This document shows, piece by piece, positions 27,413 to 36,610 of a stretch of DNA of 38,177 nucleotides. The notes under the pieces are model-generated. The model had not been told where the DNA came from and searched no databases. It worked only from the letters and a program-made list of their open reading frames with translations. The stretch is from positions 1 through 38,177 of the forward strand of contig NZ_ATYS01000048.1 of the NCBI RefSeq assembly GCF_000427805.1, in the 5' to 3' direction. This stretch comes from Budvicia aquatica DSM 5075 = ATCC 35567 (GTDB lineage Bacteria; Pseudomonadota; Gammaproteobacteria; Enterobacterales; Enterobacteriaceae). Both the position numbers and the translations under genes were made by a program. Position 1 is the first letter of the stretch, and the number at the start of each line of letters is the position of its first letter.

Positions 27413-28321
27413 TCAGAAATAGCCCTGACGTTTTTTAAGTTCCATAGAACCGGCCTGATCGCGGTCAATAACCCGCCCCTGCCGTTCACTGGTTGTTGAG
27501 ACCAACATTTCTTCAATGATCTCAGGCAGAGTTTCCGCCTCAGACTCCACCGCGCCGGTCAAAGGCCAGCAGCCAAGAGTACGGAAACGAACTTTACGTT
27601 TCACAATCACCTCACCCGGTTGGAGATCGATTCGGTTGTCATCGACCATCAGCAGCATACCGTCACGCTCCAGAATCGGGCGCGGCTTAGCTAAATACAG
27701 CGGAACAATGTCTATTTTTTCTAAAAAGATGTACTGCCAGATATCCAGCTCAGTCCAGTTAGATAACGGGAAAACCCGAATGCTTTCCCCCTTATTAATC
27801 TGGCCGTTATAGTTATGCCATAGCTCCGGGCGCTGGTTTTTCGGATCCCAGCGGTGAAAGCGGTCACGAAACGAGTAGATACGCTCTTTGGCTCTGGACT
27901 TCTCTTCATCACGACGAGCTCCGCCAAAGGCCGCATCAAAACCATATTTGTTCAGAGCCTGTTTTAAGCCCTCAGTTTTCATGATGTCAGTATGCTTGGC
28001 ACTGCCGTGAATAAACGGATTAATCCCCATCGCCACGCCTTCCGGATTCTGATGAACCAGCAGGTCAAAGCCATAGGCTTTTGCCGTTTTATCACGAAAC
28101 TGGTACATCTCCTGAAACTTCCAGCCGGTATCTACATGCAACAATGGAAACGGCAAATTGCCTGGGAAAAATGCCTTACGCGCCAGATGCAACATCACCG
28201 ATGAATCTTTACCGATAGAGTAAAGCATGGCCGGATTAGAGAATTCGGCAGCCACCTCACGGATAATGTGTATGCTTTCTGCTTCCAGTTGGCGCAGGTG
28301 AGTCAGTCGTTTTTCGTCCAC
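27413..28321 (-). CDS. cysD: ATP sulfurylase, catalytic subunit
   Basis: CysD adenylates sulfate to APS, coupled to GTP hydrolysis by CysN. The 302-aa product has the PP-loop [20 protein letters not shown], the [10 protein letters not shown] segment, [20 protein letters not shown] and the terminal [11 protein letters not shown]. It matches E. coli CysD along the whole length with no gaps seen. The start is a GTG at 28321 with GAGGTA upstream. It lies 31 nt after cysG and is followed by cysN. Confidence 0.97.
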   Translation of the reverse strand: MDEKRLTHLRQLEAESIHIIREVAAEFSNPAMLYSIGKDSSVMLHLARKAFFPGNLPFPLLHVDTGWKFQEMYQFRDKTAKAYGFDLLVHQNPEGVAMGINPFIHGSAKHTDIMKTEGLKQALNKYGFDAAFGGARRDEEKSRAKERIYSFRDRFHRWDPKNQRPELWHNYNGQINKGESIRVFPLSNWTELDIWQYIFLEKIDIVPLYLAKPRPILERDGMLLMVDDNRIDLQPGEVIVKRKVRFRTLGCWPLTGAVESEAETLPEIIEEMLVSTTSERQGRVIDRDQAGSMELKKRQGYF

Positions 28322-28352
28322 GTTAATACCTCAATTCGCTGTCTGACGGCGG

Positions 28353-29789
28353 TTAAGCCAGATTGACTACCGACTGCCATTGTGTCGGTTGATTCTGTTG
28401 CAATGTTTGATGATGAGCCGACTCACCGAACCAGCTAAGGCGCTGATGCAGCGCAGCAACCTCACCGATAACCAATAAGGCCGGTGACGGTGCTCTCTTC
28501 GCTAAATCGTCGAGTTGTAATAGTGTGCCGGTGAGAACCTGTTGATCGGCGCGGGTACCCCGCCCGATAACCGCTATCGGCGTTGACGGCGAGCGCCCGT
28601 GCGTAATTAATTGCTGCTGGATATCTGACGCTTTAACTGCCCCCATATAAATAGCCAGCGTCTGATGTCCTTGGGCCAGCTGAGACCAGTTAAGGCCATC
28701 CGATTCCGGGCGGCAGTGGCCGGTAATAAAAGTCACGCTTTGGGAGTAATCTCTGTGGGTCAACGGAATTCCGGCATAGGCGGTAGCGCCTGCGGCGGCT
28801 GTAATTCCCGGTACAACCTGAAAAGGAATACCGGCATCGGCCAAAACTTCTAACTCTTCACCGCCCCGGCCAAATATAAACGGGTCTCCGCCTTTCAGCC
28901 GTACCACTCTCTTTCCCTCAAGGGCCAGTTTAACCAACAGCTGATTAGTCTCTTCCTGCGCCACTGAATGGGCACCGGCCCTTTTACCAACGCAAATTTG
29001 CTCTGCATCTCGACGCACCAGCGCCAGAATCTCATCGGTGACTAAAGAGTCGTGCAGCACCACATCCGCCTGCTGAATAGCCTGTAGACCGCGCAGCGTA
29101 AGTAATCCTGCATCGCCCGGCCCTGCCCCTACCAGCGTAACGTCGCCAGTCTGACCTTGATTTTGTGACAGCTGGAATTCAAGTTCAGCCTGAGCATCGT
29201 CAATACGGTTAGCCGCAACCAAAGCGGCAAAGCGTCCATTAAAAATGCGCTCCCAAAAGCGGCGACGCTCACTGAGGGTGCTTAATCGTTGTTTAACCCG
29301 ATCGCGCCAGTTACCGGCGATTTCAGCGACGGTTCCCAGACTCGCAGGTAATAATGCTTCTAGCTTTTCGCGTAATAATCGGGCTAATACCGGCGCTTTA
29401 CCCGCGGATGAAACCGCAACAACCAAAGGAGAACGGTCAACTATGGAAGGAAAAATAAATGAGCAGCGCGCCGGGTCGTCAACCACATTAACCAAACGAC
29501 GGCGCTGGTTGGCAGCCTGAAAGACCTGAGCATTAAGCGTGCTGTTATTGGTTGCAGCAATCACCAGAAAAATATCATCAAGCTGAGTGACATCGAAAAC
29601 TTTTGCCAGCCAGTGAATAGATTGCTTTTGATGCAGTTGATTAACTTCGTCCGCTAATGACTGCGCAACAACATAGACATCGGCTCCCGCACTCAGCAGC
29701 AAGCTTATTTTACGGGCAGCCACTTCCCCGCCGCCAACAACCAGCACCGGGCGATGTTTAAGATCGGCAAATATCGGTAAGTAATCCAC
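28353..29789 (-). CDS. cysG: Siroheme synthase (multifunctional)
   Basis: CysG makes siroheme, the cofactor of sulfite reductase CysI, from uroporphyrinogen III by methylation, NAD-dependent dehydrogenation and iron chelation. The 478-aa product has an N-terminal dehydrogenase/ferrochelatase part with the NAD motif [16 protein letters not shown]. Asp104 (NVVDD) and Ser128 (VAVSSAGK) sit at the positions described for Salmonella CysG. The C-terminal methyltransferase part carries [35 protein letters not shown] and [19 protein letters not shown]. It is about 20 residues longer than E. coli CysG at the C-terminal end. The start is a GTG at 29789. Placement before cysDNC ties cofactor supply to the pathway. 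Confidence 0.96.
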   Translation of the reverse strand: MDYLPIFADLKHRPVLVVGGGEVAARKISLLLSAGADVYVVAQSLADEVNQLHQKQSIHWLAKVFDVTQLDDIFLVIAATNNSTLNAQVFQAANQRRRLVNVVDDPARCSFIFPSIVDRSPLVVAVSSAGKAPVLARLLREKLEALLPASLGTVAEIAGNWRDRVKQRLSTLSERRRFWERIFNGRFAALVAANRIDDAQAELEFQLSQNQGQTGDVTLVGAGPGDAGLLTLRGLQAIQQADVVLHDSLVTDEILALVRRDAEQICVGKRAGAHSVAQEETNQLLVKLALEGKRVVRLKGGDPFIFGRGGEELEVLADAGIPFQVVPGITAAAGATAYAGIPLTHRDYSQSVTFITGHCRPESDGLNWSQLAQGHQTLAIYMGAVKASDIQQQLITHGRSPSTPIAVIGRGTRADQQVLTGTLLQLDDLAKRAPSPALLVIGEVAALHQRLSWFGESAHHQTLQQNQPTQWQSVVNLA

Positions 29790-29954
29790 AGCAGGCTTCG
29801 CTCAATTAACAAAGTTATAACCTGACTATAGAGAGTCCTGCCCGGTGATAGAAATGATGAAAAAGTATTTCATATAGCTGAATGGAATAGAAACTGATAT
29901 TCGGATCTAAATAAAATGGATAAGCATTTAAACATCCACAATACAAAATAATTA

Positions 29955-29972
29955 TTGACCAATCGGTACAAA
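29955..29972. promoter_or_regulatory. Operator upstream of the tetR-type gene
   Basis: TTGACCAATCGGTACAAA is shared, in opposite orientation and at 15 of 18 positions, with the site before the MFS gene (30686-30703). TTGACC would serve as a -35 box for the regulator gene, so binding would block it. This is the normal plan of a self-repressing TetR regulator that also represses its exporter. Confidence 0.7.
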
Positions 29973-30032
29973 TCATGGTTATTATCTATCAGCAGATTCC
30001 ATAACCTAAATGATGACGTTGAGAAAAAGCCA

Positions 30033-30620
30033 ATGATAACGAGCGGAAGACCCTGTGAATTTAATCGGCAGAAGGTTATTGAAGCCGCGATGGAACTGTT
30101 CTGGTTAAAAGGTTACAAAGCCACCTCCACTCAAGAGCTTTGTGAATATACCGGATTGGGAAAAGGCAGTCTGTATAACGCCTTCGGCAATAAACAAGGG
30201 TTATATCAGCAAGCATTAGAGTACTACCATGAGCTGGCAGTCAAAACCCAGTTGGATATCCTTAATGGCCCCGGCCTTGCAAAAGAAAAGCTAAGAGCAT
30301 TGCTAGAATGGGGCATTAATGCAGACCTGGACCGCAGTGAGCCTCGTACCTGTATGGCACTATTTTCCGCTCTGGAGCTTAGCCGCCAAGACCCCATAGT
30401 TGAACGGCTCAACCGCATCTATTCGGCAAAATTAGAGCAGGCTCTGTTCCACCTATTTGAGTTAGGACAGCGTTCAGGTGAAATCAAGGCAAGCTGTCCG
30501 GCGCTTGAAATGTCCCGGGCGTTTCTTGGCAGTTATTACGGTCTGCGCATTATGGGCCAAACGATTCGCGATAAGCATTTTTTACGTGATGTTCTTAACG
30601 GCACTCTCGCCGCGCTATAA
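30033..30620 (+). CDS. TetR/AcrR-family transcriptional repressor
   Basis: The 195-aa product begins MITSGRPCEFNRQKVIEAAM and has a TetR helix-turn-helix (TSTQELCEYTGLGKGSLYNA, then FGNKQGLYQ) at about residues 30-65. The rest is an all-helical ligand-binding domain ending near FLRDVLNGTLAAL. The start at 30033 is chosen because the family begins just before the HTH. An upstream frame from a TTG at 29955 would run through the operator. The gene sits 106 bp upstream of an MFS exporter on the same strand, and matching operator sites lie before both. The inducer is unknown. The pair interrupts the cys cluster. Confidence 0.9.
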   Translation: MITSGRPCEFNRQKVIEAAMELFWLKGYKATSTQELCEYTGLGKGSLYNAFGNKQGLYQQALEYYHELAVKTQLDILNGPGLAKEKLRALLEWGINADLDRSEPRTCMALFSALELSRQDPIVERLNRIYSAKLEQALFHLFELGQRSGEIKASCPALEMSRAFLGSYYGLRIMGQTIRDKHFLRDVLNGTLAAL

Positions 30621-30685
30621 GTACCGCCTTTCAGATAAAGATTCTCATTGAAATAGGGCCTGAGGGCTTTTATTTTTTAATCCAT

Positions 30686-30710
30686 TTTGTACCGATCAGT
30701 AAAGATCGGT
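30686..30710. promoter_or_regulatory. Operator upstream of the MFS exporter
   Basis: TTTGTACCGATCAGTAAA (30686-30703) mirrors the site before the tetR-type gene. ACCGATC at 30691-30697 and GATCGGT at 30704-30710 also form a perfect 7-bp inverted repeat with a 6-bp centre. It ends 16 bp before the MFS ATG, overlapping where transcription or translation of the exporter would begin. Confidence 0.75.
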
Positions 30711-30726
30711 GTCTAAGGAATATCTC

Positions 30727-31902
30727 ATGCCATTAGCCGTTTATATTTTAGGTCTGACCATATTTTCCGTCGCTACCTCGGAATTTATGATTGCAGGCAT
30801 GATGCCCTCATTAACCGCAGCATTTAATGTCAGCATTACAAAAGTGGGCTATCTGATCTCTATCTATGCGGCCAGCATGGTTATCGGTGGCCCTATCTTA
30901 ACCGCAATATTAATTAAAATGAGGATCCCGCATAAACGCGCCTTACTCAGCCTTATTGTTATTTATACGTTAGGCCAGAGCGTTGGTGCGATGTCCAATA
31001 GTTACGGTTTAATGGTTATCGCCCGTATCATTACCGGCGTTGCTGCTTCTGCCTGTATTGGCGTGGCATTAGCTATTTGCAGTAACATCGCTAAACCGGA
31101 ATCACGTGGCCGGGCTGCGGCGGTAGTGGTTAGCGGGCTTATGTTTGCTACCATGCTCGGTTTGCCAATTGCCACGGTGGTCGGTCAACAGTTTGGCTGG
31201 CGAGCCAGTTTCTGGCTGGTGGTTGCCCTTACCGCGCTGTGCGGAATAATTAGTTCGGTGATGCTGCCTGCGTCATCAAAACCGGAAGAAGCTAATTTAG
31301 CGGCAGAGTTAGACGACTTCAAAAACATTCATCTATGGGCTGCTTATGCCACCAGCGGGCTGGTGCTGGGGGCAACCTTCGCTGCATTTAGCTACTTTTC
31401 GCCAATACTGACCGAAATTACCGGCATAGCATCAAACAGACTGCCCTTACTATTTTCACTGTACGGCATTGCGGCTTTACTAGGAAATATCATTGTCGGG
31501 AGACTGGCTGATAAATATATGCTGCCAATTACCACTGCCGGATTATTGGTTCTCTTGGCTGCACTGACGCTTTTCGCCCTGTTCACTCAAAATCCAATTA
31601 TCTCTATTACTGCCATGATGCTCATCGGGCTAGTCGGCATTTCAATGAATCCTGTACTCATCATTCGGGTAATGAGAAATTCCCGCGCCGGACCATTGGT
31701 CAACACGGTTCATACATCGGTGATTAATATCGGTTTGGCCGTGGGGTCATGGCTGGGAGGGTTAGCAATTAGCAGTGGCTATGGATTGCGGGCTCCGCTC
31801 TGGGTAGGGGCTATGCTGGCTGTGCTTGGCATAATCAGCCTGCTGCCCTATTTTAGCTATAAGATAAATAGCCCTAAGACTTGCTACACCAAGTGTGAGT
31901 AA
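30727..31902 (+). CDS. MFS drug/metabolite exporter (DHA1 type)
   Basis: The 391-aa product has the 12-segment layout of a DHA1 drug:H+ antiporter. It begins MPLAVYILGLTIFSVATSEF and continues MIAGMMPSL, the TSEFM signature of AraJ/SotB/chloramphenicol-efflux relatives. ITGVAASACIGVALAIC in TM4-5 and GNIIVGRLADKYMLP in the loop 8-9 are further family blocks. The ATG at 30727 has TAAGGA at the right distance. A GTG frame from 30709 is open but lies in the operator. It is probably repressed by the TetR protein upstream and induced by its substrate. The compound exported cannot be told. A hairpin shared with cysH follows. Confidence 0.9.
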   Translation: MPLAVYILGLTIFSVATSEFMIAGMMPSLTAAFNVSITKVGYLISIYAASMVIGGPILTAILIKMRIPHKRALLSLIVIYTLGQSVGAMSNSYGLMVIARIITGVAASACIGVALAICSNIAKPESRGRAAAVVVSGLMFATMLGLPIATVVGQQFGWRASFWLVVALTALCGIISSVMLPASSKPEEANLAAELDDFKNIHLWAAYATSGLVLGATFAAFSYFSPILTEITGIASNRLPLLFSLYGIAALLGNIIVGRLADKYMLPITTAGLLVLLAALTLFALFTQNPIISITAMMLIGLVGISMNPVLIIRVMRNSRAGPLVNTVHTSVINIGLAVGSWLGGLAISSGYGLRAPLWVGAMLAVLGIISLLPYFSYKINSPKTCYTKCE

Positions 31903-31918
31903 TCGATCCGCTGATTTC

Positions 31919-31943
31919 AAAACCCGACGAAATATCGGGTTTT
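31919..31943. terminator. Bidirectional terminator between the MFS exporter and cysH
   Basis: AAAACCCGA (31919-31927) pairs perfectly with TCGGGTTTT (31935-31943) across a 7-nt loop, between two convergent stops. Confidence 0.85.
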
Positions 31944-31965
31944 CACCTATCGGGCGACTCTGGCC

Positions 31966-32700
31966 CTATCCTTCATGTAGTCCGCACTCGCGCTTTAAGC
32001 CAAAGAACCGGGTCTGTTCCTCAGTCATTCCCGGCTCCCATTTACGGGTGGTATGAGTGTCGCCAACCGATAAATACCCTTGCTCCCATAGCGGATGGTA
32101 GCTTAATCCGTTATCCGTCAAGTATTGATAAACCTGCCGATTATCCCAGTCGATAATTGGCAAAAATTTAAATACGCCACGCTGAATAGCCAGAACCGGT
32201 AATGCCCCCCGGCTTCCCGATTGCTCACGGCGTAAACCGGCAAACCACGTTTGAGCCTGTAACTCAGCTAATGCACGATTCATTGGCTCAACTTTATTCA
32301 ATTGGTTATAGCGTTCAATGCCTTCGACGCCCTGCTCCCACAGTTTGCCATAGCGGGCTTCCTGCCATGCGGGAGTATACAGTGAACGATAAATCTTTAG
32401 ATTTAAACCGAGCTGTTCAGACAGGCGATCGATAAACTGATAGGTTTCCGGAAACAAATAGCCGGTATCGGTCAGCACCACCGGAATATCAGGACGCTGA
32501 CGTGATACCAGATGTAAACAAACCGCGGCCTGAATACCAAAGCTGGAAGACAACACCTTATTCTCCGGCAGATTTTCCAACGCCCATGCAACCCGCTTAA
32601 CGGCAGACAGCGACTCTAAGCGCTGATTAATATCGACGAGTCGTGCCGTCTGTTCCTCACGAGATAGCAAATTGAGCGCGGCTAAATCAATATCAGACAT
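31966..32700 (-). CDS. cysH: PAPS reductase
   Basis: CysH reduces PAPS to sulfite and PAP with electrons from thioredoxin or glutaredoxin. The 244-aa product has the PP-loop-like [14 protein letters not shown], the [18 protein letters not shown] segment, [16 protein letters not shown] and the C-terminal ECGLHEG with the catalytic Cys. No other Fe-S cysteine pairs are present, which marks the PAPS (not APS) type. AAGGTGAA precedes the ATG. It is the last gene of cysJIH, 9 nt after cysI. Confidence 0.97.
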   Translation of the reverse strand: MSDIDLAALNLLSREEQTARLVDINQRLESLSAVKRVAWALENLPENKVLSSSFGIQAAVCLHLVSRQRPDIPVVLTDTGYLFPETYQFIDRLSEQLGLNLKIYRSLYTPAWQEARYGKLWEQGVEGIERYNQLNKVEPMNRALAELQAQTWFAGLRREQSGSRGALPVLAIQRGVFKFLPIIDWDNRQVYQYLTDNGLSYHPLWEQGYLSVGDTHTTRKWEPGMTEEQTRFFGLKRECGLHEG

Positions 32701-32709
32701 AGGTTCACC

Positions 32710-34431
32710 TTAATCGTAAAAGTCACGGGCAGAATCAATTACCGGCTTAACAATACCGGCGCGAATGGTGTAATCACCAAAGCCTTCATCAGAATGACGC
32801 TGTTCGGCCCAGCGGCCAATCAGGTTATCCAGCTCAGACAATATCTCTGCCGAAGTAATATTCTCTCGGTACATTCTCGGGATCCGCGTTCCTTCGCGAT
32901 TGCCACCCAAGTGTAAGTTATAGCGATCCGGAGCCTTGCCCACCAGCCCGACCTCAGCCAACATAGCCCGACCACAGCCGTTAGGGCACCCGGTAACCCG
33001 CAGTACAATATGTTCGTCCGCAACCTTATGCTGAGCCATAATGTCTTCTACCCGCGTAACAAATTCCGGCAAAAAGCGTTCAGCCTCAGCCATTGCCAGC
33101 GGGCAGGTAGGAAAAGAGACGCAGGCCATCGAGTTCTTTCGCTGCTCAGTGACGCCGTCACTAATCAGTCCATGTTGACGTGCTAAGCCTTCAATCAGTG
33201 ATTTATCTTCAGGCAAAATGCCCGCCACAATCAGATTTTGGTTAGCCGTCAGGCGGAAATCCCCTTGGTGGATTTTAGCAATTTCAGCCATACCGGTTTT
33301 TAACGTTCTGCCCGGATAATCCAGCAGCCGGCCATTCTCAATAAACAGCGTCAGGTGCCATTTATTATCAATGCCTTCCACCCAACCGATACGATCGCCG
33401 CGAGAGGTAAATTCATAAGGGACTATCGGTGCGAAAACAATCCCTGCCCGCTTCTCAACTTCTTGTTTAAATGCCTCAACCCCAACCCGCTCCAGCGTGT
33501 ATTTGGTTTTTGCATTTTTACGTTCCGAGCGGTTTCCCCAGTCACGCTGAGTGCCGACAACCGCCTCAGCGATAGCCAAGGTGTGTTCTAATGGAATATA
33601 GCCAAACTCTGAGGCTTTACGCGGATAAGTCAGCTTATCGCCATGCGTCATCGCCAGACCACCGCCAACCAGTACGTTAAAACCGATAAGTTGACCATTT
33701 TCACCCACGGCAACAAAGTTGAGATCGTTGGCATGCAGGTCGACATCGTTATCCGGAGGAATCACTACCGTGGTTTTAAATTTACGCGGCAAATAGGTCG
33801 AACCTAATACTGGCTCAACGTCCGTGGTTTCCAGCTTCTCGCCATCCAGCCAAATTTCAGCATAGGCGCGAGTTTTTGGCAGCAGATGCTCTGAGATCTT
33901 TTTCGCCCACTCATAGGCCTGCTGATGGAGCTCTGACTCAACCGGATTGGAAGTACAGAGTACGTTACGGTTAACGTCACCGGCAGTGGCAATAGAGTCC
34001 AAATTCAGCCGGTTAAGTAACTGATGCATCGGTTTAATATCGTTTTTCAGCACGCCATGGAACTGAAAGGTTTGGCGAGTAGTCAGGCGAATACTGCCAT
34101 ATAACGTGTCTTCCGCCGCAAATTTATCGATGCCTAACCACTGTTGTGGAGTAATGATTCCTCCCGGTAGGCGGCAACGAAGCATGACATTAATTAAAGG
34201 TTCGAGTTTCTGCTCGGTGCGTTCAGCGCGCAGATCGCGGTCATCTTGCTGGTACATGCCGTGAAAGCGAATTAGCTGAAAGTTATCTCCGCGAAAACCA
34301 CCGGTTAACCCGTCTTTTAGGTCTTCAGCAATAGTACCGCGCAGAAAGTTACTTTCGCCCTTAAGCCGCTCATTGTCCGACAGCTTTGACTGTACCTGAT
34401 GTGTAGAATTTAACTCAGTATTATTGCTCAT
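32710..34431 (-). CDS. cysI: Sulfite reductase hemoprotein subunit
   Basis: CysI reduces sulfite to sulfide using siroheme coupled to a [4Fe-4S] cluster, with electrons from CysJ. The 573-aa product (E. coli: 570) has the substrate-binding region [12 protein letters not shown] near residue 120 and the cluster ligands in [10 protein letters not shown] and [13 protein letters not shown] in the C-terminal third. It overlaps cysJ by one base (TAATG), so subunits are coupled in translation. Siroheme comes from cysG, encoded 3 kb away in the same direction. Confidence 0.97.
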   Translation of the reverse strand: MSNNTELNSTHQVQSKLSDNERLKGESNFLRGTIAEDLKDGLTGGFRGDNFQLIRFHGMYQQDDRDLRAERTEQKLEPLINVMLRCRLPGGIITPQQWLGIDKFAAEDTLYGSIRLTTRQTFQFHGVLKNDIKPMHQLLNRLNLDSIATAGDVNRNVLCTSNPVESELHQQAYEWAKKISEHLLPKTRAYAEIWLDGEKLETTDVEPVLGSTYLPRKFKTTVVIPPDNDVDLHANDLNFVAVGENGQLIGFNVLVGGGLAMTHGDKLTYPRKASEFGYIPLEHTLAIAEAVVGTQRDWGNRSERKNAKTKYTLERVGVEAFKQEVEKRAGIVFAPIVPYEFTSRGDRIGWVEGIDNKWHLTLFIENGRLLDYPGRTLKTGMAEIAKIHQGDFRLTANQNLIVAGILPEDKSLIEGLARQHGLISDGVTEQRKNSMACVSFPTCPLAMAEAERFLPEFVTRVEDIMAQHKVADEHIVLRVTGCPNGCGRAMLAEVGLVGKAPDRYNLHLGGNREGTRIPRMYRENITSAEILSELDNLIGRWAEQRHSDEGFGDYTIRAGIVKPVIDSARDFYD

Positions 34432-36245
34432 TAATAAACATCCCGCTGATAGCGCTTCTCGAGGCGCAATTCGCTTAAAAACTCGTCGGCCTGCTCCAGG
34501 TCCATTGCCCCATGGATTGACACAACGTCCAATAACGCTTGCTCTACGTCTTTCGCCATACGGTTGGCATCACCACAAACATACAAATGAGCGCCATCCT
34601 GAATCCATTGCCACAGTTCACTGCCGTTTTCACGCAGTTTGTCCTGAACATAGACTTTCTGCTCCTGATCCCGTGACCAGGCCAAATCAACGCGGTTAAG
34701 CAGCCCACTTTTGACATAGCGCTGCCACTCAACCTGATAGAGAAAATCAGAGGTAAAATGAGGGTTGCCAAACACCAGCCAGTTTTTACCGCCTGCGTCA
34801 GTGGCTTCCCGGTGCTGTAAGAATGCTCTGAACGGCGCAATACCGGTTCCCGGACCAATCATTACCACCGGTTTTTCAGGATCGTCCGGCAGGCGGAAGT
34901 TATCGTTATGTTCAACAAATACGGCAATCTCGCCCTCTTCTTCCAGACGGTCGGCTAAAAAGCCTGAAGCACCGCCGGTACGAGGTTGACCGTCAATGTC
35001 ATAACGCACTACCCCAACGGTAAGATGAGCTTCACTCCCTACTTCCTCCTGAGAGGAGGCTATCGAATAGAGGCGTGGCGTTATCGGGCGTAACAGGCTG
35101 ACGAGCGTTTGAGCGTCTAACCGGCAAGGAGCATGGCGAACCATGTCCACTACGGGCGTATTCTGGGCATAAGCCTGTAATCGGGACTTATCTTGCAGTA
35201 ATTCAGCTAAGCGGGCGTTACCCGAATGGACGGCATAAGCTTCCACAATACCGGTGGTATTTTGCGTCAGCTCATAGTGATAGCGCAGAGCATCACGCAG
35301 CGGTTCAATTTTGCCCTGAACTTCAATCTGTTCGTCACCGGTCAAGCCCAGCTCGGACAACAGTCGTTCAATCAGCTGTGGATCGTTCTGGAACCAGACA
35401 CCAAGAGAGTCTCCCGGCTGATAGCTTAACCCCGAATCCCCCAAATCGATTTCGATATGACGAATATCTTTATCTGAGCTGCGGGAGGTAATTTTTTGAT
35501 TAACCGACAGCGAAGCAATTAACGGTTGTTCTTTATTGTACTGACTGTGATGTACTGCCGAGTTAACTGATGACGACAACGTAGCCGCAGGAGCAGAAGC
35601 CTCAACCACTGACTTCAGTTTTTCAACGACCTGTTTGCGCCATTGCTCTGCCAGTGGTTGATAATCGACGTCCGCATCAGCCCGGTCAATTAAACGAGCG
35701 GCACCTAACTCAGCCAGTCGGGTGTCAAAATCTTTCCCGGTCTGACAAAAGTTTTCATAAGAAGTATCCCCCAGACCAAAAACGGCAAACTGAGTTTGGG
35801 TTAACCGCGGCGCTTTTTTAGAGAAGAGGTATTTGTATAGCGCGATAGCCTCTTCAGGCGCATCACCTTCTCCCTGAGTAGAGACGACGACAATCAGCTG
35901 TTTTTCTTGAGCGATTTGCTTAAATTTATAATCACCGGCATTTACCAACGACACCGGCAAGCCGGCATGGGCCAGATCGTCTCGTAGCTGAGTGGCTAAC
36001 CGTCGTGCATTACCGGTCTGAGAGGCCGACAAGATCGTTATCGGTCGAACAGTCGTAGCAGCCGATGAAGCCTGAGCAGGCAACGCAGATATTTCATCTG
36101 TGTGCTGGCTGGTCAATCCCCATAAATAACCTGATACCCAGGCTACCTGAACCGGCGTCAGGCTCGAGGTTATGGTTTTTAACTGTTCCAACTGCGCCTG
36201 TGATAACGGTAAAACAGGGGTAGGTATAGCCTTATCAGACATCAT
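34431..36245 (-). CDS. cysJ: Sulfite reductase flavoprotein subunit
   Basis: CysJ takes electrons from NADPH through FAD and FMN to CysI. The 604-aa product has an N-terminal flavodoxin domain (about 65-205) with [19 protein letters not shown] and [16 protein letters not shown] ferredoxin-reductase part follows with the FAD motif [29 protein letters not shown], the NADPH motif [17 protein letters not shown] and the YVCGD segment, ending EKRYQRDVY. It starts with ATGATG at 36245, with AAGGG upstream. It is first in cysJIH. An integrase gene has been placed 365 bp upstream, so the promoter must lie within that gap. Confidence 0.97.
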   Translation of the reverse strand: MMSDKAIPTPVLPLSQAQLEQLKTITSSLTPVQVAWVSGYLWGLTSQHTDEISALPAQASSAATTVRPITILSASQTGNARRLATQLRDDLAHAGLPVSLVNAGDYKFKQIAQEKQLIVVVSTQGEGDAPEEAIALYKYLFSKKAPRLTQTQFAVFGLGDTSYENFCQTGKDFDTRLAELGAARLIDRADADVDYQPLAEQWRKQVVEKLKSVVEASAPAATLSSSVNSAVHHSQYNKEQPLIASLSVNQKITSRSSDKDIRHIEIDLGDSGLSYQPGDSLGVWFQNDPQLIERLLSELGLTGDEQIEVQGKIEPLRDALRYHYELTQNTTGIVEAYAVHSGNARLAELLQDKSRLQAYAQNTPVVDMVRHAPCRLDAQTLVSLLRPITPRLYSIASSQEEVGSEAHLTVGVVRYDIDGQPRTGGASGFLADRLEEEGEIAVFVEHNDNFRLPDDPEKPVVMIGPGTGIAPFRAFLQHREATDAGGKNWLVFGNPHFTSDFLYQVEWQRYVKSGLLNRVDLAWSRDQEQKVYVQDKLRENGSELWQWIQDGAHLYVCGDANRMAKDVEQALLDVVSIHGAMDLEQADEFLSELRLEKRYQRDVY

Positions 36246-36416
36246 TATGCGGATCCCTTAGAATTAATACGCCTAAGAGTATCCCGCTGGTTTAATTAGA
36301 TTAAAGAATGGAAAGACATATTTAATAATTAAAAAGCATATGGGGAAATAATCGCGGGTAATTTTCATATAAAAACCAACTGATAAAATTATTATCCTTT
36401 TAAGTAAAACATCCCC

Positions 36417-36452
36417 TTGACCTTACAGTTGCTGGAAGTTCCAACAGGTCAA
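36417..36452. repeat. Nested inverted repeats, candidate attachment core
   Basis: TTGACCT (36417-36423) pairs with AGGTCAA (36446-36452). Within it TGGAA-G-TTCCA (36433-36443) is a perfect palindrome. Tyrosine recombinases cut between such inverted core sites. The position, about 170 bp before the integrase start, is usual for an element end. No second copy is visible because the far end of the element is outside the window. Confidence 0.4.
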
Positions 36453-36556
36453 CGCACATCAACGCACTTCCACAAATTTAAAACAATTACCTGATATTAT
36501 TGTAAAAAAAATTAAAAACATTCAACTCCCACCTACCAACTTCAATGCACATCAAC
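36449..36556. repeat. Short direct repeats TCAAYGCAC, possible integrase arm sites
   Basis: TCAACGCAC occurs at 36449-36457 and 36459-36467, and TCAATGCAC at 36542-36550. The longer block TCAACGCACATCAAC (36449-36463) recurs as TCAATGCACATCAAC (36542-36556) with one mismatch. Repeats of this size beside an integrase gene usually bind its N-terminal arm domain. Confidence 0.55.
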
Positions 36557-36593
36557 TATCATTAGGGGGCCCTTATGAGGCCCCCTAATGATA
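36557..36593. repeat. Strong hairpin just upstream of the integrase
   Basis: TATCATTAGGGGGCC (36557-36571) pairs perfectly with GGCCCCCTAATGATA (36579-36593) across a 7-nt loop, ending 17 bp before the integrase ATG. There is no T-run after it on the plus strand. It may terminate or attenuate read-through into int, or hold a structure used in recombination. Confidence 0.75.
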
Positions 36594-36610
36594 AGTAAAG
36601 GAATGCTATT

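Larger units (their letters stand above)
36246..36610. other. cysJ-int intergenic region, likely with cysJ promoter and integration site
   Basis: The region is AT-rich and holds the divergent starts of cysJ and the integrase. From 36246 to about 36410 it should carry the CysB-dependent promoter of cysJIH. No core element was assigned with confidence. From 36417 on there are the inverted and direct repeats listed below. No tRNA gene or tRNA 3' end was recognised. Confidence 0.6.

Noticed and set aside
29955-30032. N-terminal extension of the TetR regulator from a TTG
   Set aside because: It would translate the operator and probable promoter, and the family begins close to 30033.
30709-30726. 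GTG start for the MFS exporter
   Set aside because: It lies in the operator; the ATG at 30727 has a well-placed TAAGGA.
36246-36610. A tRNA gene or tRNA 3' fragment as integration target
   Set aside because: No cloverleaf or T-arm sequence (GGTTCRAAYCC type) was found on either strand.
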